DNA from: JBFMHP01 sp040752855
Lineage (GTDB): Bacteria > Pseudomonadota > Gammaproteobacteria > RBG-16-57-12
Length of the DNA stretch: 64,000 bases
Direction of reading: 5' to 3'
Assembly: GCA_040752855.1 (NCBI GenBank)
Contig: JBFMHP010000022.1
Location: 62,001 to 126,000 of the forward strand
In this document: one piece after another, positions 40,173 to 47,164 of the stretch
Numbering within the stretch: the first letter of the stretch is position 1
Layout of the letters: each line of letters starts with the position of its first letter
Notes under the pieces: generated by a model
The model's input: the letters and a program-made list of their open reading frames with translations, nothing else
Told to the model about the DNA's origin: nothing
Databases searched by the model: none
Program-made: the position numbers and the translations under genes

Positions 40173-41426
40173 TCACTTTCTTTCGCTACGCCGGCACTGT
40201 GTGGTGACGACCTTTTCGATGCGTTGCAGCGCCGGATAGGTGCCGTATCGTGCCTCGAATGCTTCGCGTACCGGCCCGAGCCTTTCCTGCAAAGCGGCCG
40301 CGGTCTCACGCACCAGATTGCCAACGAATTGCGGCCGCACGTCGCATGCACTGGCGAGCGCCTCCCAATGGGCCGAAGTAATCACGCTGGGATTGCGCTC
40401 ACCGCCGACATCGAAGGCGAGATGGTAGTCGATGCGCTCGATGGCACGGGTGCACACCAAGTCATAGAACGGCGCCAGGCGGGTCGCGTCATCGGGCAGG
40501 TGCAACAAGGAGAGATTCTTGGCATGGCCGTCCGAGTTGCCCGCCAGCACATTGAAGATCTGCCAGCGCAGCAGGTGTTGTGCATCGATGGCCGGTTCGC
40601 TGGAGGCCTCTTGCACCAGGCGGTAACACTGCGCGAAGGACGGTCCGCCGTGTTCCTGGTATTTCTTCTCGTGCCCGTAACCCAGAGCCTGACAGAAATC
40701 CTCCTGATGCAGCCGCTGCACCTCGCCGCGTTCATCCCATAAGCGGTCATAGCGGGCGATCTGCGTATAGCGGGTCCGCCCGATGGACCGCAAGGCGATG
40801 TCCACCACCGGCAAGCCGATGGCCGCGGCCAGTTGTGTGGTGAAGGTCTCGTAGGCGGGCAGATGACGGTAGTCGGCCAGCTCGAACTTCAGGATGTGGC
40901 TGGAGGGCGCCTCGCCCTGCGGCAGAAAATACCGGTCGTCGCGTACCAGTACCGGACACTTGTCCTGGGCGCCGGCGAGCGACAGCCGCGGGCGCTCATC
41001 CACCGGCCAGACCGCGTAGATCTGCCCGCGCCGTGCGGCCAGGTCGGCCAGGTCTTTTTCGGTCAGCGGACGGTATTGCCGCTGCCCCGATGGTTGCCGA
41101 TCCACGGGCAGGATCGACAGTGCCCCGGCGCACTCGCCGCCGATGGCACGCAGCAGGTCGAAATCCGTATTCGGCAGCTTGAGGTCGCGGACGATGTGCT
41201 CGCGCACCGCGCCCTCGGGCAACAGATTGGCGAACCAGCGCTGGGCAGTGCCGTCTTCCGGGGCGAATTCGCGGGCCGCCAGCGGCAGGGAACGGGAGAC
41301 GGCGAAACCGCCGCCGGCGATCCACTCGGGATCGTAGCGAAACCCGATGGCCCCGGCCGGATGGCGCCAAAGCTGACCGACTCGGCGCTGCTCGTGCCAG
41401 AGGTTGAGGGTGTCGGTGTCGCTCAT
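40173..41426 (-). CDS. hipA: HipA toxin kinase
   Basis: A 417-residue Ser/Thr kinase toxin of the HipBA module. The N-terminal domain starts LNLWHEQRRVGQLWRHP, and the kinase core shows LSLAGAQDKCPVLV and the catalytic loop GNSDGHAKNLSLL followed by APFYDLVCT. HipA of E. coli phosphorylates glutamyl-tRNA synthetase and induces dormancy. Its start overlaps the hipB stop (ATGA). Its 3' quarter is duplicated at 30121-30420. It faces the P1B ATPase gene tail to tail. Confidence 0.93.
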   Translation of the reverse strand: MSDTDTLNLWHEQRRVGQLWRHPAGAIGFRYDPEWIAGGGFAVSRSLPLAAREFAPEDGTAQRWFANLLPEGAVREHIVRDLKLPNTDFDLLRAIGGECAGALSILPVDRQPSGQRQYRPLTEKDLADLAARRGQIYAVWPVDERPRLSLAGAQDKCPVLVRDDRYFLPQGEAPSSHILKFELADYRHLPAYETFTTQLAAAIGLPVVDIALRSIGRTRYTQIARYDRLWDERGEVQRLHQEDFCQALGYGHEKKYQEHGGPSFAQCYRLVQEASSEPAIDAQHLLRWQIFNVLAGNSDGHAKNLSLLHLPDDATRLAPFYDLVCTRAIERIDYHLAFDVGGERNPSVITSAHWEALASACDVRPQFVGNLVRETAAALQERLGPVREAFEARYGTYPALQRIEKVVTTQCRRSERK

Positions 41427-41704
41427 GAGGATGCCTCGGACTTGCCGGTACGGCGAGCCGGACCTGCCTGCCCACGCGGCTGGATGATGACCTCCAGACC
41501 CAGGGTACGCAGCGCCTTCAGGACCTTGCCGATCTCGGCCGTCTCCTTGCCCCGCTCGAACTCCGACAGAAAGCGCGTACTCAGGTTGCCGAGCCCGGAG
41601 ACCGTCTCCAGCGTCAGGCGCCGCTGCTTGCGATGGGCGCGCGCCAGGCGGCCGAGTTCCTCGGCGGTCTGGACCGTTCCGTAAGTAATGTCATCCTGCG
41701 CCAT
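41423..41704 (-). CDS. hipB: HipB antitoxin, Cro/CI-type
   Basis: A 93-residue helix-turn-helix protein. I start it at the ATG at 41704, since the longer frame runs through the operator region. The HTH is at about 12-65 (LGRLARAHRKQRRLTLETVS, then NLSTRFLSEFERGKETAEIG), followed by a short basic tail. It binds HipA, neutralises it and represses the operon. Three palindromic boxes lie 20-130 bases upstream. Confidence 0.92.
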   Translation of the reverse strand: MAQDDITYGTVQTAEELGRLARAHRKQRRLTLETVSGLGNLSTRFLSEFERGKETAEIGKVLKALRTLGLEVIIQPRGQAGPARRTGKSEASS

Positions 41705-41724
41705 GGCTGCACCCCCAAAAAAGA

Positions 41725-41836
41725 TACCGTACGGTAAAAAATAGCACCTTGATCCGCTGACGGCAACAAAAATATACCGTACGTGATAAATCAAGTCCGC
41801 CGAGTGCCAATGTTCGCAAATATATCACGTACGATA
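41725..41836. promoter_or_regulatory. Three HipB-type operator boxes
   Basis: TACCGTACGGTA (41725-41736, perfect palindrome), TATACCGTACGTGATA (41773-41788) and TATCACGTACGATA (41823-41836) share a CGTACG core. They precede hipB and are the likely autoregulatory sites. Confidence 0.6.
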
Positions 41837-41872
41837 AAAGACGGGGTGGGCCACACGGGGACGCGCGATAGG

Positions 41873-41895
41873 GGGTGGTTACACTGTAACCACCC
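41873..41895. repeat. 23-base palindrome, copy 2
   Basis: Same arms as the copy at 14202-14224 (GGGTGGTTACA and its complement) with C instead of G at the centre. It lies between hipB and the right-hand REP-like repeat, within a 1030-base gene-free stretch. Confidence 0.7.
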
Positions 41896-41948
41896 GGCCT
41901 GTTCGTATCCTTCGTTACCGCTCCACCGACCGCTGTATCAAAGTTCGG

Positions 41949-42023
41949 GCTGTCCACAGAGTCCACAGGCCTTGCCCGCCACGGCGTAGCGAGCCCCTCA
42001 CTCGCGCAGCCAAGGGCGGGGCC
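41949..42023. repeat. REP-like structured repeat, copy 2 (right cargo boundary)
   Basis: About 75 bases related to 21039-21112. The inner stem is GCGAG (41989-41993) with CTCGC (42001-42005); in copy 1 the same place holds a longer but different stem, so pairing is kept while bases differ. It marks the right end of the cargo region. Confidence 0.65.
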
Positions 42024-42148
42024 GCGGTCAGCGGCGCCTGGTGGACCCCTGTGGTCAGGCCGTTCTGCTCTGAAAGCCTGTGCCACGATCATTGGTTCCA
42101 AGCCGCGTGACAGGCATGAGCCTGGCGGGCGGTTTGGATCGCAGCGGA

Positions 42149-42195
42149 GCCGCCCTCGTCACTAGCGAGCGCAGCGGGGTAGTGACGAGGGCGGC
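42149..42195. repeat. Long perfect hairpin in the gene-free region before the second recombinase
   Basis: GCCGCCCTCGTCACTA (42149-42164) is exactly complementary to 42180-42195, with a 15-base loop. No T-run follows. From 42024 to 42517 I see no convincing gene besides this structure. Confidence 0.65.
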
Positions 42196-42517
42196 GGTCC
42201 CGGGAACGGCGCGGGTTTGCGAGCGAATTTCGGGGTTACGGCGGGATGACGCGTTCCTAATACTACGCCCTCGGATCACCGAGATGGATCGAATCCAACC
42301 GTGGCCACTGCGGGTACAGTGGCGATCGAGCGCATCCGGACCCTTTGATGCGCGGCGGCTATACGCCGTTGGTCCATCTTCCAACCAACACGGACCTCGA
42401 GGTCCGTCCTTCACGTAGGCGCAAGCCTGTTTCCACTCGACGAACCGAGACACTCGCTCACGGCGATCCCGTCGACGTTCATTTTCCATAAACCCGCGGA
42501 CCGAGTCCGCTCAATTG

Positions 42518-42547
42518 AAAGGAGGTGATGTCATGAAACCACACTGA
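42518..42547 (+). other. Extremely strong Shine-Dalgarno with a four-codon leader peptide
   Basis: AAAGGAGGTGAT (42518-42529) matches 11 or more bases of the 16S rRNA 3' end. It is followed by ATG AAA CCA CAC TGA (42533-42547), a Met-Lys-Pro-His peptide. No longer frame follows, and the recombinase gene starts 187 bases later. It may be a regulatory leader peptide or the stub of a lost gene. Confidence 0.5.
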
Positions 42548-42734
42548 AGAGAAGCCCGATTCCGGGCAGGTTGGCCAGCGCCGGGCCATTCCCCGACGGG
42601 GAAAACCGGCGTTGCCTGAGACCAGGCACATTCAGGTCGTATGGGAGTGGTGTCCCTGACCGTATCGCGCAAGCGAGCCCAGTTAGCTACGGCTGCCGGG
42701 TGGTCATAAACACTTACCAGATAGAGATTGCACC
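42548..42734 (+). ncRNA. Structured leader of the second recombinase gene (radC-motif candidate)
   Basis: GCCGG (42580-42584) pairs with CCGGC (42606-42610), enclosing TTCCCC (42589-42594) and GGGGAA (42598-42603). A second G/C-rich hairpin precedes it (GCCCG and CGGGC). Integrase genes are among the known neighbours of the radC RNA motif. Similar in plan to the leaders at 16.8-18.5 kb. Confidence 0.5.
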
Positions 42735-43601
42735 GTGAGAGATCTGAACTACCAACTCAAACAGCTCTGCCATCGCAACCGCGACGGCAGTTACGCGACA
42801 CAAGCCAAGCGTATGCACCACCTGATGCTCATCGCCAACCGGTTACACGCGCTGGGTTTTCGTGGCATGAGTGCACACTCATTGAAGCCGAAGCATGTCG
42901 AGTCCTTGGTCAAGGATTGGCTGGCGCAGGAACTCAGCGTCGGCACGATCAAGAACCGGATGGCGGTCTTGCGCTGGTGGGCGCAGAAAGTGGACAAGCA
43001 GAACGTGGTCGCGCGATCGAACGACCACTACGGGATTCCGGATCGGCAGTTCGTCAGCAATGCATCGAAGGCGAAGGCGGTGAGCGCGCCGGACCTGGAG
43101 AAGATCCGTGATCCCTACGTGCGCATGAGCCTCGAATTGCAACAGGCCTTCGGGCTGCGCCGAGAGGAGGCGATCAAGTTCGATCCCGGCTACGCCGACC
43201 GCGGCGAACACCTCAGCCTGAAGGCCAGTTGGACCAAGGGCGGCAAGGCGCGGGACATACCGGTGCGCACCGATGAACAGCGCGAGGTGTTGAATCGCGC
43301 GCGCCGGCTTGCCGGGAGCGGCTCCCTGATCCCGAGCGATCGCAACTACGTTCAACAGCTTCGCGCCTACGAACGGCATACGGCCAATGCCGGACTCTCG
43401 AAGCTGCACGGATTGCGTCATGCGTATGCGCAGCGACGCTATGAAGAGCTGACCGGCTGGAAGGCACCGGCCGCCGGCGGTCCGGTGACGAAGGCGTTGA
43501 GCCCCGGGCAGAAGGTGGTGGACCGGCACGCCCGCCAGACCATCAGTCGGGAACTGGGTCACGAGCGCGAGCAGATCACGTCGGTCTACCTCGGCCGTTG
43601 A
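42735..43601 (+). CDS. Second tyrosine recombinase (integrase-domain protein of ICEs)
   Basis: A 288-residue protein starting at GTG 42735. It has a short SAM-like N-terminal domain (MHHLMLIANRLHALGFRGM) and a catalytic domain with all key residues: Arg142, Lys168, His225-x2-Arg228, His276 and Tyr285. It is much shorter than the P4-type Int at 7974 and lacks the arm-binding domain. Such proteins are regular members of this ICE type and are unlikely to be the primary integrase; they may resolve multimers or act in transfer. A long structured leader precedes it. Confidence 0.85.
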   Translation: MRDLNYQLKQLCHRNRDGSYATQAKRMHHLMLIANRLHALGFRGMSAHSLKPKHVESLVKDWLAQELSVGTIKNRMAVLRWWAQKVDKQNVVARSNDHYGIPDRQFVSNASKAKAVSAPDLEKIRDPYVRMSLELQQAFGLRREEAIKFDPGYADRGEHLSLKASWTKGGKARDIPVRTDEQREVLNRARRLAGSGSLIPSDRNYVQQLRAYERHTANAGLSKLHGLRHAYAQRRYEELTGWKAPAAGGPVTKALSPGQKVVDRHARQTISRELGHEREQITSVYLGR

Positions 43602-43729
43602 CGGGCCGATCGAGAAAGTCCGCGCCGCGGCGCATCGATTTTCCGTTTCCAGGCGTGGGGCAGGACGCGATGATGGCGGCACACGACATAGGCACTCTCG
43701 ATCCGCCGCTCCTGAACACAGGGCTCGAC

Positions 43730-44224
43730 ATGAAGACACGTACATTCGACGTTCGCCGGCCGTTACTCGCCGCATTGGGCATTGCGGCGGCCTGTATGGC
43801 CATCACTCGTTCGAATGCCGCCGAAGTACAGGTCGGCCGCTATTCGACGTTGCCCGCCATGCCGAGCGTCGCCCAGGCCGACCTGCTGGCCGCGACCATC
43901 ACGGTCGTGTTTCCGGCGCGCGTCCACACCGTGGGCGAGGCCGTGCAGTACGTGCTCCAGCGCAGCGGCTATCGGTTGGCTGCCGAAGAGGTAATGGGTT
44001 CTGAATCCGCAGACCTGCTCGCGCTGCCATTGCCGGCCGTGCATCGACATCTCGGACCCGTCACGCTGGCGCAAGCGCTGGAGACGCTGGTGGGACCGGC
44101 ATTCCGTTTGATTCACGATCCGGTGCATCGCTTGATCTCGTTCGAGCTGTGCGTATCGACAGGACGTGCCACGCAGCAACTCGATTCCAGTTCGACGAAG
44201 GAGGCTCCGCATGATGGAGAATGA
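43730..44224 (+). CDS. pilL: PilL N-terminal-domain protein of ICEs
   Basis: A 164-residue exported protein that I start at the ATG at 43730 (signal peptide ending near SNAAE). It corresponds to the stand-alone PilL N-terminal domain of the ICE family: TVGEAVQYVLQRSGYRLA and LGPVTLAQALETLVGPAFRL form the secretin-like STN/N0-type fold. In relatives it belongs to the envelope part of the transfer machine. It opens a tightly packed operon that runs to 50008; the next gene begins 14 bases before its stop. Confidence 0.82.
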   Translation: MKTRTFDVRRPLLAALGIAAACMAITRSNAAEVQVGRYSTLPAMPSVAQADLLAATITVVFPARVHTVGEAVQYVLQRSGYRLAAEEVMGSESADLLALPLPAVHRHLGPVTLAQALETLVGPAFRLIHDPVHRLISFELCVSTGRATQQLDSSSTKEAPHDGE

Positions 44225-45002
44225 AACACGCCCAGGGCAATCCGATGGACGGCCGCATGACCCAACCAGCGAGGGCGCGGCGGAACGACGGAAGCGGCGT
44301 TCATCGCGAAAGACGCTTCTGGTCGCCGTCATCGTCAGTGTGATGACGATCGGTGCGCTCGTCATGTTGCGTGGTGTGCAGGTGGACGGCCCGCGTGACG
44401 ATGCCGGCGCTTCGGATCACGCGCCGTCCGCGCTCGACGATGACGCCGTGAACGCCGTCGGTACGGTCATCGAAGGTACGCCCGCCGACGGTGCGTCACC
44501 CCTGACGGGGGGCATATCCGAGGCGCTCGCGCGCAGTATCGATGCATCGTCGGCACGCATCGACCAGTGGTTAGAGGCTTCGGCCGCCGAGCACGCGAGC
44601 GTGAATCACGCACTATCGGAACTGACCGGCGGAATGGGCGCGATGCAGGAATCGATCGCCGAGTTGCACAAGGGCAACGACGAGATCAGGCAGCGCATCG
44701 CCGATGCACAGTCCCGCCTGGATGGCATCGCACGGGACGTGCGTGCGATCAAGGCCGCGACGCAAAAGCAGGCGGAGATACGGCAAAAGCAGGCCACCAG
44801 CGTACCGCCGTTCCACGTCGATGCCATCGACCTCTGGGGAGACGCGGTCTATGTCGCCGTTTCCCAGGACGGACGTGTCGCCTTCCTGCGCGAAGGTGAG
44901 CGGCAGTCCGGTTGGGAAGTGACGCACATCGACCGGACAACAGGCGAGGTCGTCTTTCGTGGTCCGGAAGGCCAGGACTACTCGGCTTCGATGGGGAGGT
45001 AA
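44211..45002 (+). CDS. Single-span membrane protein with coiled coil, transfer operon
   Basis: A 263-residue protein starting behind GAAGGAGG. A membrane segment lies at about 33-52 (TLLVAVIVSVMTIGALVML); the periplasmic part has a linker, a coiled coil (about 120-190, IAELHKGNDEIRQRIADAQ) and a small beta domain at the end (DAIDLWGDAVYVAVSQDG) resembling PilP-like domains. The family is not named with confidence. It overlaps the next gene by one base. A role in the transfer apparatus is inferred from the operon. Confidence 0.65.
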   Translation: MMENETRPGQSDGRPHDPTSEGAAERRKRRSSRKTLLVAVIVSVMTIGALVMLRGVQVDGPRDDAGASDHAPSALDDDAVNAVGTVIEGTPADGASPLTGGISEALARSIDASSARIDQWLEASAAEHASVNHALSELTGGMGAMQESIAELHKGNDEIRQRIADAQSRLDGIARDVRAIKAATQKQAEIRQKQATSVPPFHVDAIDLWGDAVYVAVSQDGRVAFLREGERQSGWEVTHIDRTTGEVVFRGPEGQDYSASMGR

Positions 45003-45304
45003 TGCCGATGGAAGTATTCGTTGCGATTCTGTTGTTGTTCGGCGCCTTCTCGCTCGGTGCCGCAAGCCGCGACGGCGTAGATGAGGAACCCGCCGCGGCG
45101 CAAACGAGTGACGCCTCCGGTGAGCGCGCAAACGTGCCGGAGACAGTGCAGGACGCAAAGAATGTCGGCGACCGGCGATCGTACGGCTGCGCAGCGGATC
45201 GTCACTACGTGATCTACCGCGATCTGACCCGCGCACCTGACCATGCGGGCGATCGGCAGACGGCGTACGGCGGTGATTGCGAAGGATCGTGCCAGGATGA
45301 ATAG
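45002..45304 (+). CDS. Small membrane-anchored protein, transfer operon
   Basis: About 100 residues with GGGGAGG before the ATG at 45002. One N-terminal hydrophobic helix (VFVAILLLFGAFSLGAA), then a hydrophilic tail with two or three cysteines (YGCAADRHYVIYRDL, GGDCEGSC). No family recognised. It overlaps both neighbours (1 base upstream, 8 bases downstream), so it is a genuine operon member. Confidence 0.6.
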   Translation: MPMEVFVAILLLFGAFSLGAASRDGVDEEPAAAQTSDASGERANVPETVQDAKNVGDRRSYGCAADRHYVIYRDLTRAPDHAGDRQTAYGGDCEGSCQDE

Positions 45305-46073
45305 TCACGCGAGAGCGGCCGGCGCCGTCTTGGCGCTCGCGATGACGATCCCGGCGTTCGCCGCCGAAGTGTCCGGTACGCAGGTGAATGAAACCGATGT
45401 CGGCGTTTCGGCTTCGGACAAGAATGCGCTGGCGGCGTCCGAGGTGGCGCGTTCACGGGCGTGGGGGCTGTCCGAGACGGAATGGCATCGCTACGAACAG
45501 TTGATGCAGGGCATTCGGGGCAGCATCAGTCCGCCGACCATCTCGCCCATCGAGGTATTGGGCATCCACGCGCGGGACGAGGATGAGCGCCGCCGTTATG
45601 CCGAACTCTGGGCGCGCGCCATGCGCGAGGACGCGGAGCGCATACTGGCCTTCCAGCGCGCCTACGACGAGGCCGGGCGGCGTTTGTACCCCGATCAACG
45701 ACTGATCGACGTCGGTCGCCTGCCGGGGCGCGACGACAAGACGAGTGCCTTGCAGCCGGGAGACCGGGTGCTGTTCTTCACGCGGCCGGGTTGCCCGGCC
45801 TGCGAGTCCTTGCTGAACCAGTTACGCAAACGCCTCAATCGGGTTTCCGGTATCGACATCTATATCGCGGGCGTGAAACCCGGTGATGACCAGGCGATAA
45901 GGCGCTGGGCAGCCGATCACGGGATCGATCCGACATGGGTGCGCAATCAGCGCGTCACCCTCAACCACGAGGCGGGTGCGCTCGCGCGACTCACCCAGGG
46001 CAAGGGCGAGATCCCCTACCTGCTGCGCCGACGGGGAAAGGACTTGTCCGTGCTGCGTGCCTCGGGGTTGTGA
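45297..46073 (+). CDS. PFL_4693-family ICE protein
   Basis: A 258-residue exported protein; the ATG at 45297 overlaps the previous gene by 8 bases and starts a signal peptide ending near PAFAAE. It matches the PFL_4693 family: SRAWGLSETEWHRYEQLM, a long helical region with RRRYAELWARAMREDAERI, and a thioredoxin-like end containing FFTRPGCPACESLLNQL. The CPAC motif suggests disulfide chemistry in the periplasm. In this ICE type it always precedes the transglycosylase and PFL_4695 genes. Confidence 0.85.
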   Translation: MNSHARAAGAVLALAMTIPAFAAEVSGTQVNETDVGVSASDKNALAASEVARSRAWGLSETEWHRYEQLMQGIRGSISPPTISPIEVLGIHARDEDERRRYAELWARAMREDAERILAFQRAYDEAGRRLYPDQRLIDVGRLPGRDDKTSALQPGDRVLFFTRPGCPACESLLNQLRKRLNRVSGIDIYIAGVKPGDDQAIRRWAADHGIDPTWVRNQRVTLNHEAGALARLTQGKGEIPYLLRRRGKDLSVLRASGL

Positions 46074-46075
46074 CG

Positions 46076-46624
46076 ATGCGCACGGGGCGACGGCGGTTCG
46101 TCTGGTTGGGCGCCGTGTGGGGCATCGTCTGGCCGGCGGCCGGTTGGGGCGGAACATCCGTGCCCGACGGTTACCGCATCATCGCGGCCGAATTCGGAAT
46201 TCCCCACACGGTACTCTACGCCGTCGCCATGACGGAGAGCGGCGTGGGTTCGAGCGACGACGGGGTACGTCGCCCGTGGCCATGGACGCTGAACGTCGCC
46301 GGGCGCGGGCATGTCTATCCATCCCGTGCAGCGGCGTGGGATGCTCTGAACGCGTTCATCGCCCGCGGTGAACGATCCATCGATGTCGGTCTGATGCAAG
46401 TGAACTGGCGTTTCCACCGCGACAAACTGGGTGACACCTGGCGGGCGCTGGACCCGTATCACAACTTGCGCGTCGCGGCCGCGATTCTGCGCGACTGTTT
46501 CGAGCAGCGGCGCGACTGGTGGGCCGGGGTCGGCTGTTACCATTCCCCAGCGAATACCGTACGCGCGTTCCGTTACCGATCACGAGTGGTCGGGCACTGG
46601 CGGCGGCTGGCGTCGGACGGTTAG
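46076..46624 (+). CDS. Lytic transglycosylase of the transfer operon
   Basis: A 182-residue exported protein (signal peptide to about AAGWGG). It has the SLT fold: catalytic Glu in YAVAMTESGVG, then IDVGLMQVNWRFH and WWAGVGCYHSPAN. It cleaves peptidoglycan locally so that the conjugation channel can cross the wall. It lies two bases after the PFL_4693 gene, the conserved order of this ICE family. Confidence 0.9.
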   Translation: MRTGRRRFVWLGAVWGIVWPAAGWGGTSVPDGYRIIAAEFGIPHTVLYAVAMTESGVGSSDDGVRRPWPWTLNVAGRGHVYPSRAAAWDALNAFIARGERSIDVGLMQVNWRFHRDKLGDTWRALDPYHNLRVAAAILRDCFEQRRDWWAGVGCYHSPANTVRAFRYRSRVVGHWRRLASDG

Positions 46625-46633
46625 CACAATCCG

Positions 46634-47164
46634 ATGGCAAAGAAATTCTCATACGGATGGAACGGCTCGGTGCTGATCGGCCTGGCGCTGACACCGGTAC
46701 TGGCGTGGTCGCAAGTCACGGTGATCTACCACAGCGGTGATACCCGGCCACTGGCGCCGTACCTCGAGGTATTCAACGGTGCCGAGCCGATAACGAAGCG
46801 CCCGCCAATGCGTGGAAGCAAACTCGGCGCCGCGGATGTTCGCGTCCTGTTGCCGATACGCTCCCCCGGCCTGAGCCCTGGGCCGGTGCAGGCGAAGCCG
46901 CATGATCGGCCGTTTTCGCGCCCGTTCTTTCTCATCGGTTCCGATGAACGATCGAGGCAGTGGCTCGTCAAGCACCGGGATCGCCTCCAAACGATCGGCG
47001 CCGTGGGCATGCTGGTGCAGGCGGAGTCGCCGGAGGATCTGCGAGCCATTGCCGGTCTGTCCGGCGGGCTTTCCATCATGCCCGCATCCGCGACCGATAT
47101 CGCCGCCGCCTTGGGCATCGCACACTACCCGGTGTTGATCACGTCGCGAGGCATCGAGCAGTGA
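46634..47164 (+). CDS. PFL_4695-family ICE protein
   Basis: A 176-residue exported protein with the family pattern VTVIYHSGDTRPLAPYLEVF, DVRVLLPIRSPGLSPG and a C-terminal FFLIGSDERSRQWLVKHRD domain ending in HYPVLITSRGIEQ. Function unknown, but it occurs only in conjugative elements of this type, between transglycosylase and TraD. It overlaps traD by 4 bases (GTGA). Confidence 0.88.
   Translation: MAKKFSYGWNGSVLIGLALTPVLAWSQVTVIYHSGDTRPLAPYLEVFNGAEPITKRPPMRGSKLGAADVRVLLPIRSPGLSPGPVQAKPHDRPFSRPFFLIGSDERSRQWLVKHRDRLQTIGAVGMLVQAESPEDLRAIAGLSGGLSIMPASATDIAAALGIAHYPVLITSRGIEQ

Noticed and set aside
42080..42418. 112-codon frame in the gap before the second recombinase
   Set aside because: It runs through the 16 bp hairpin, has odd composition and no ribosome binding site; treated as non-coding.
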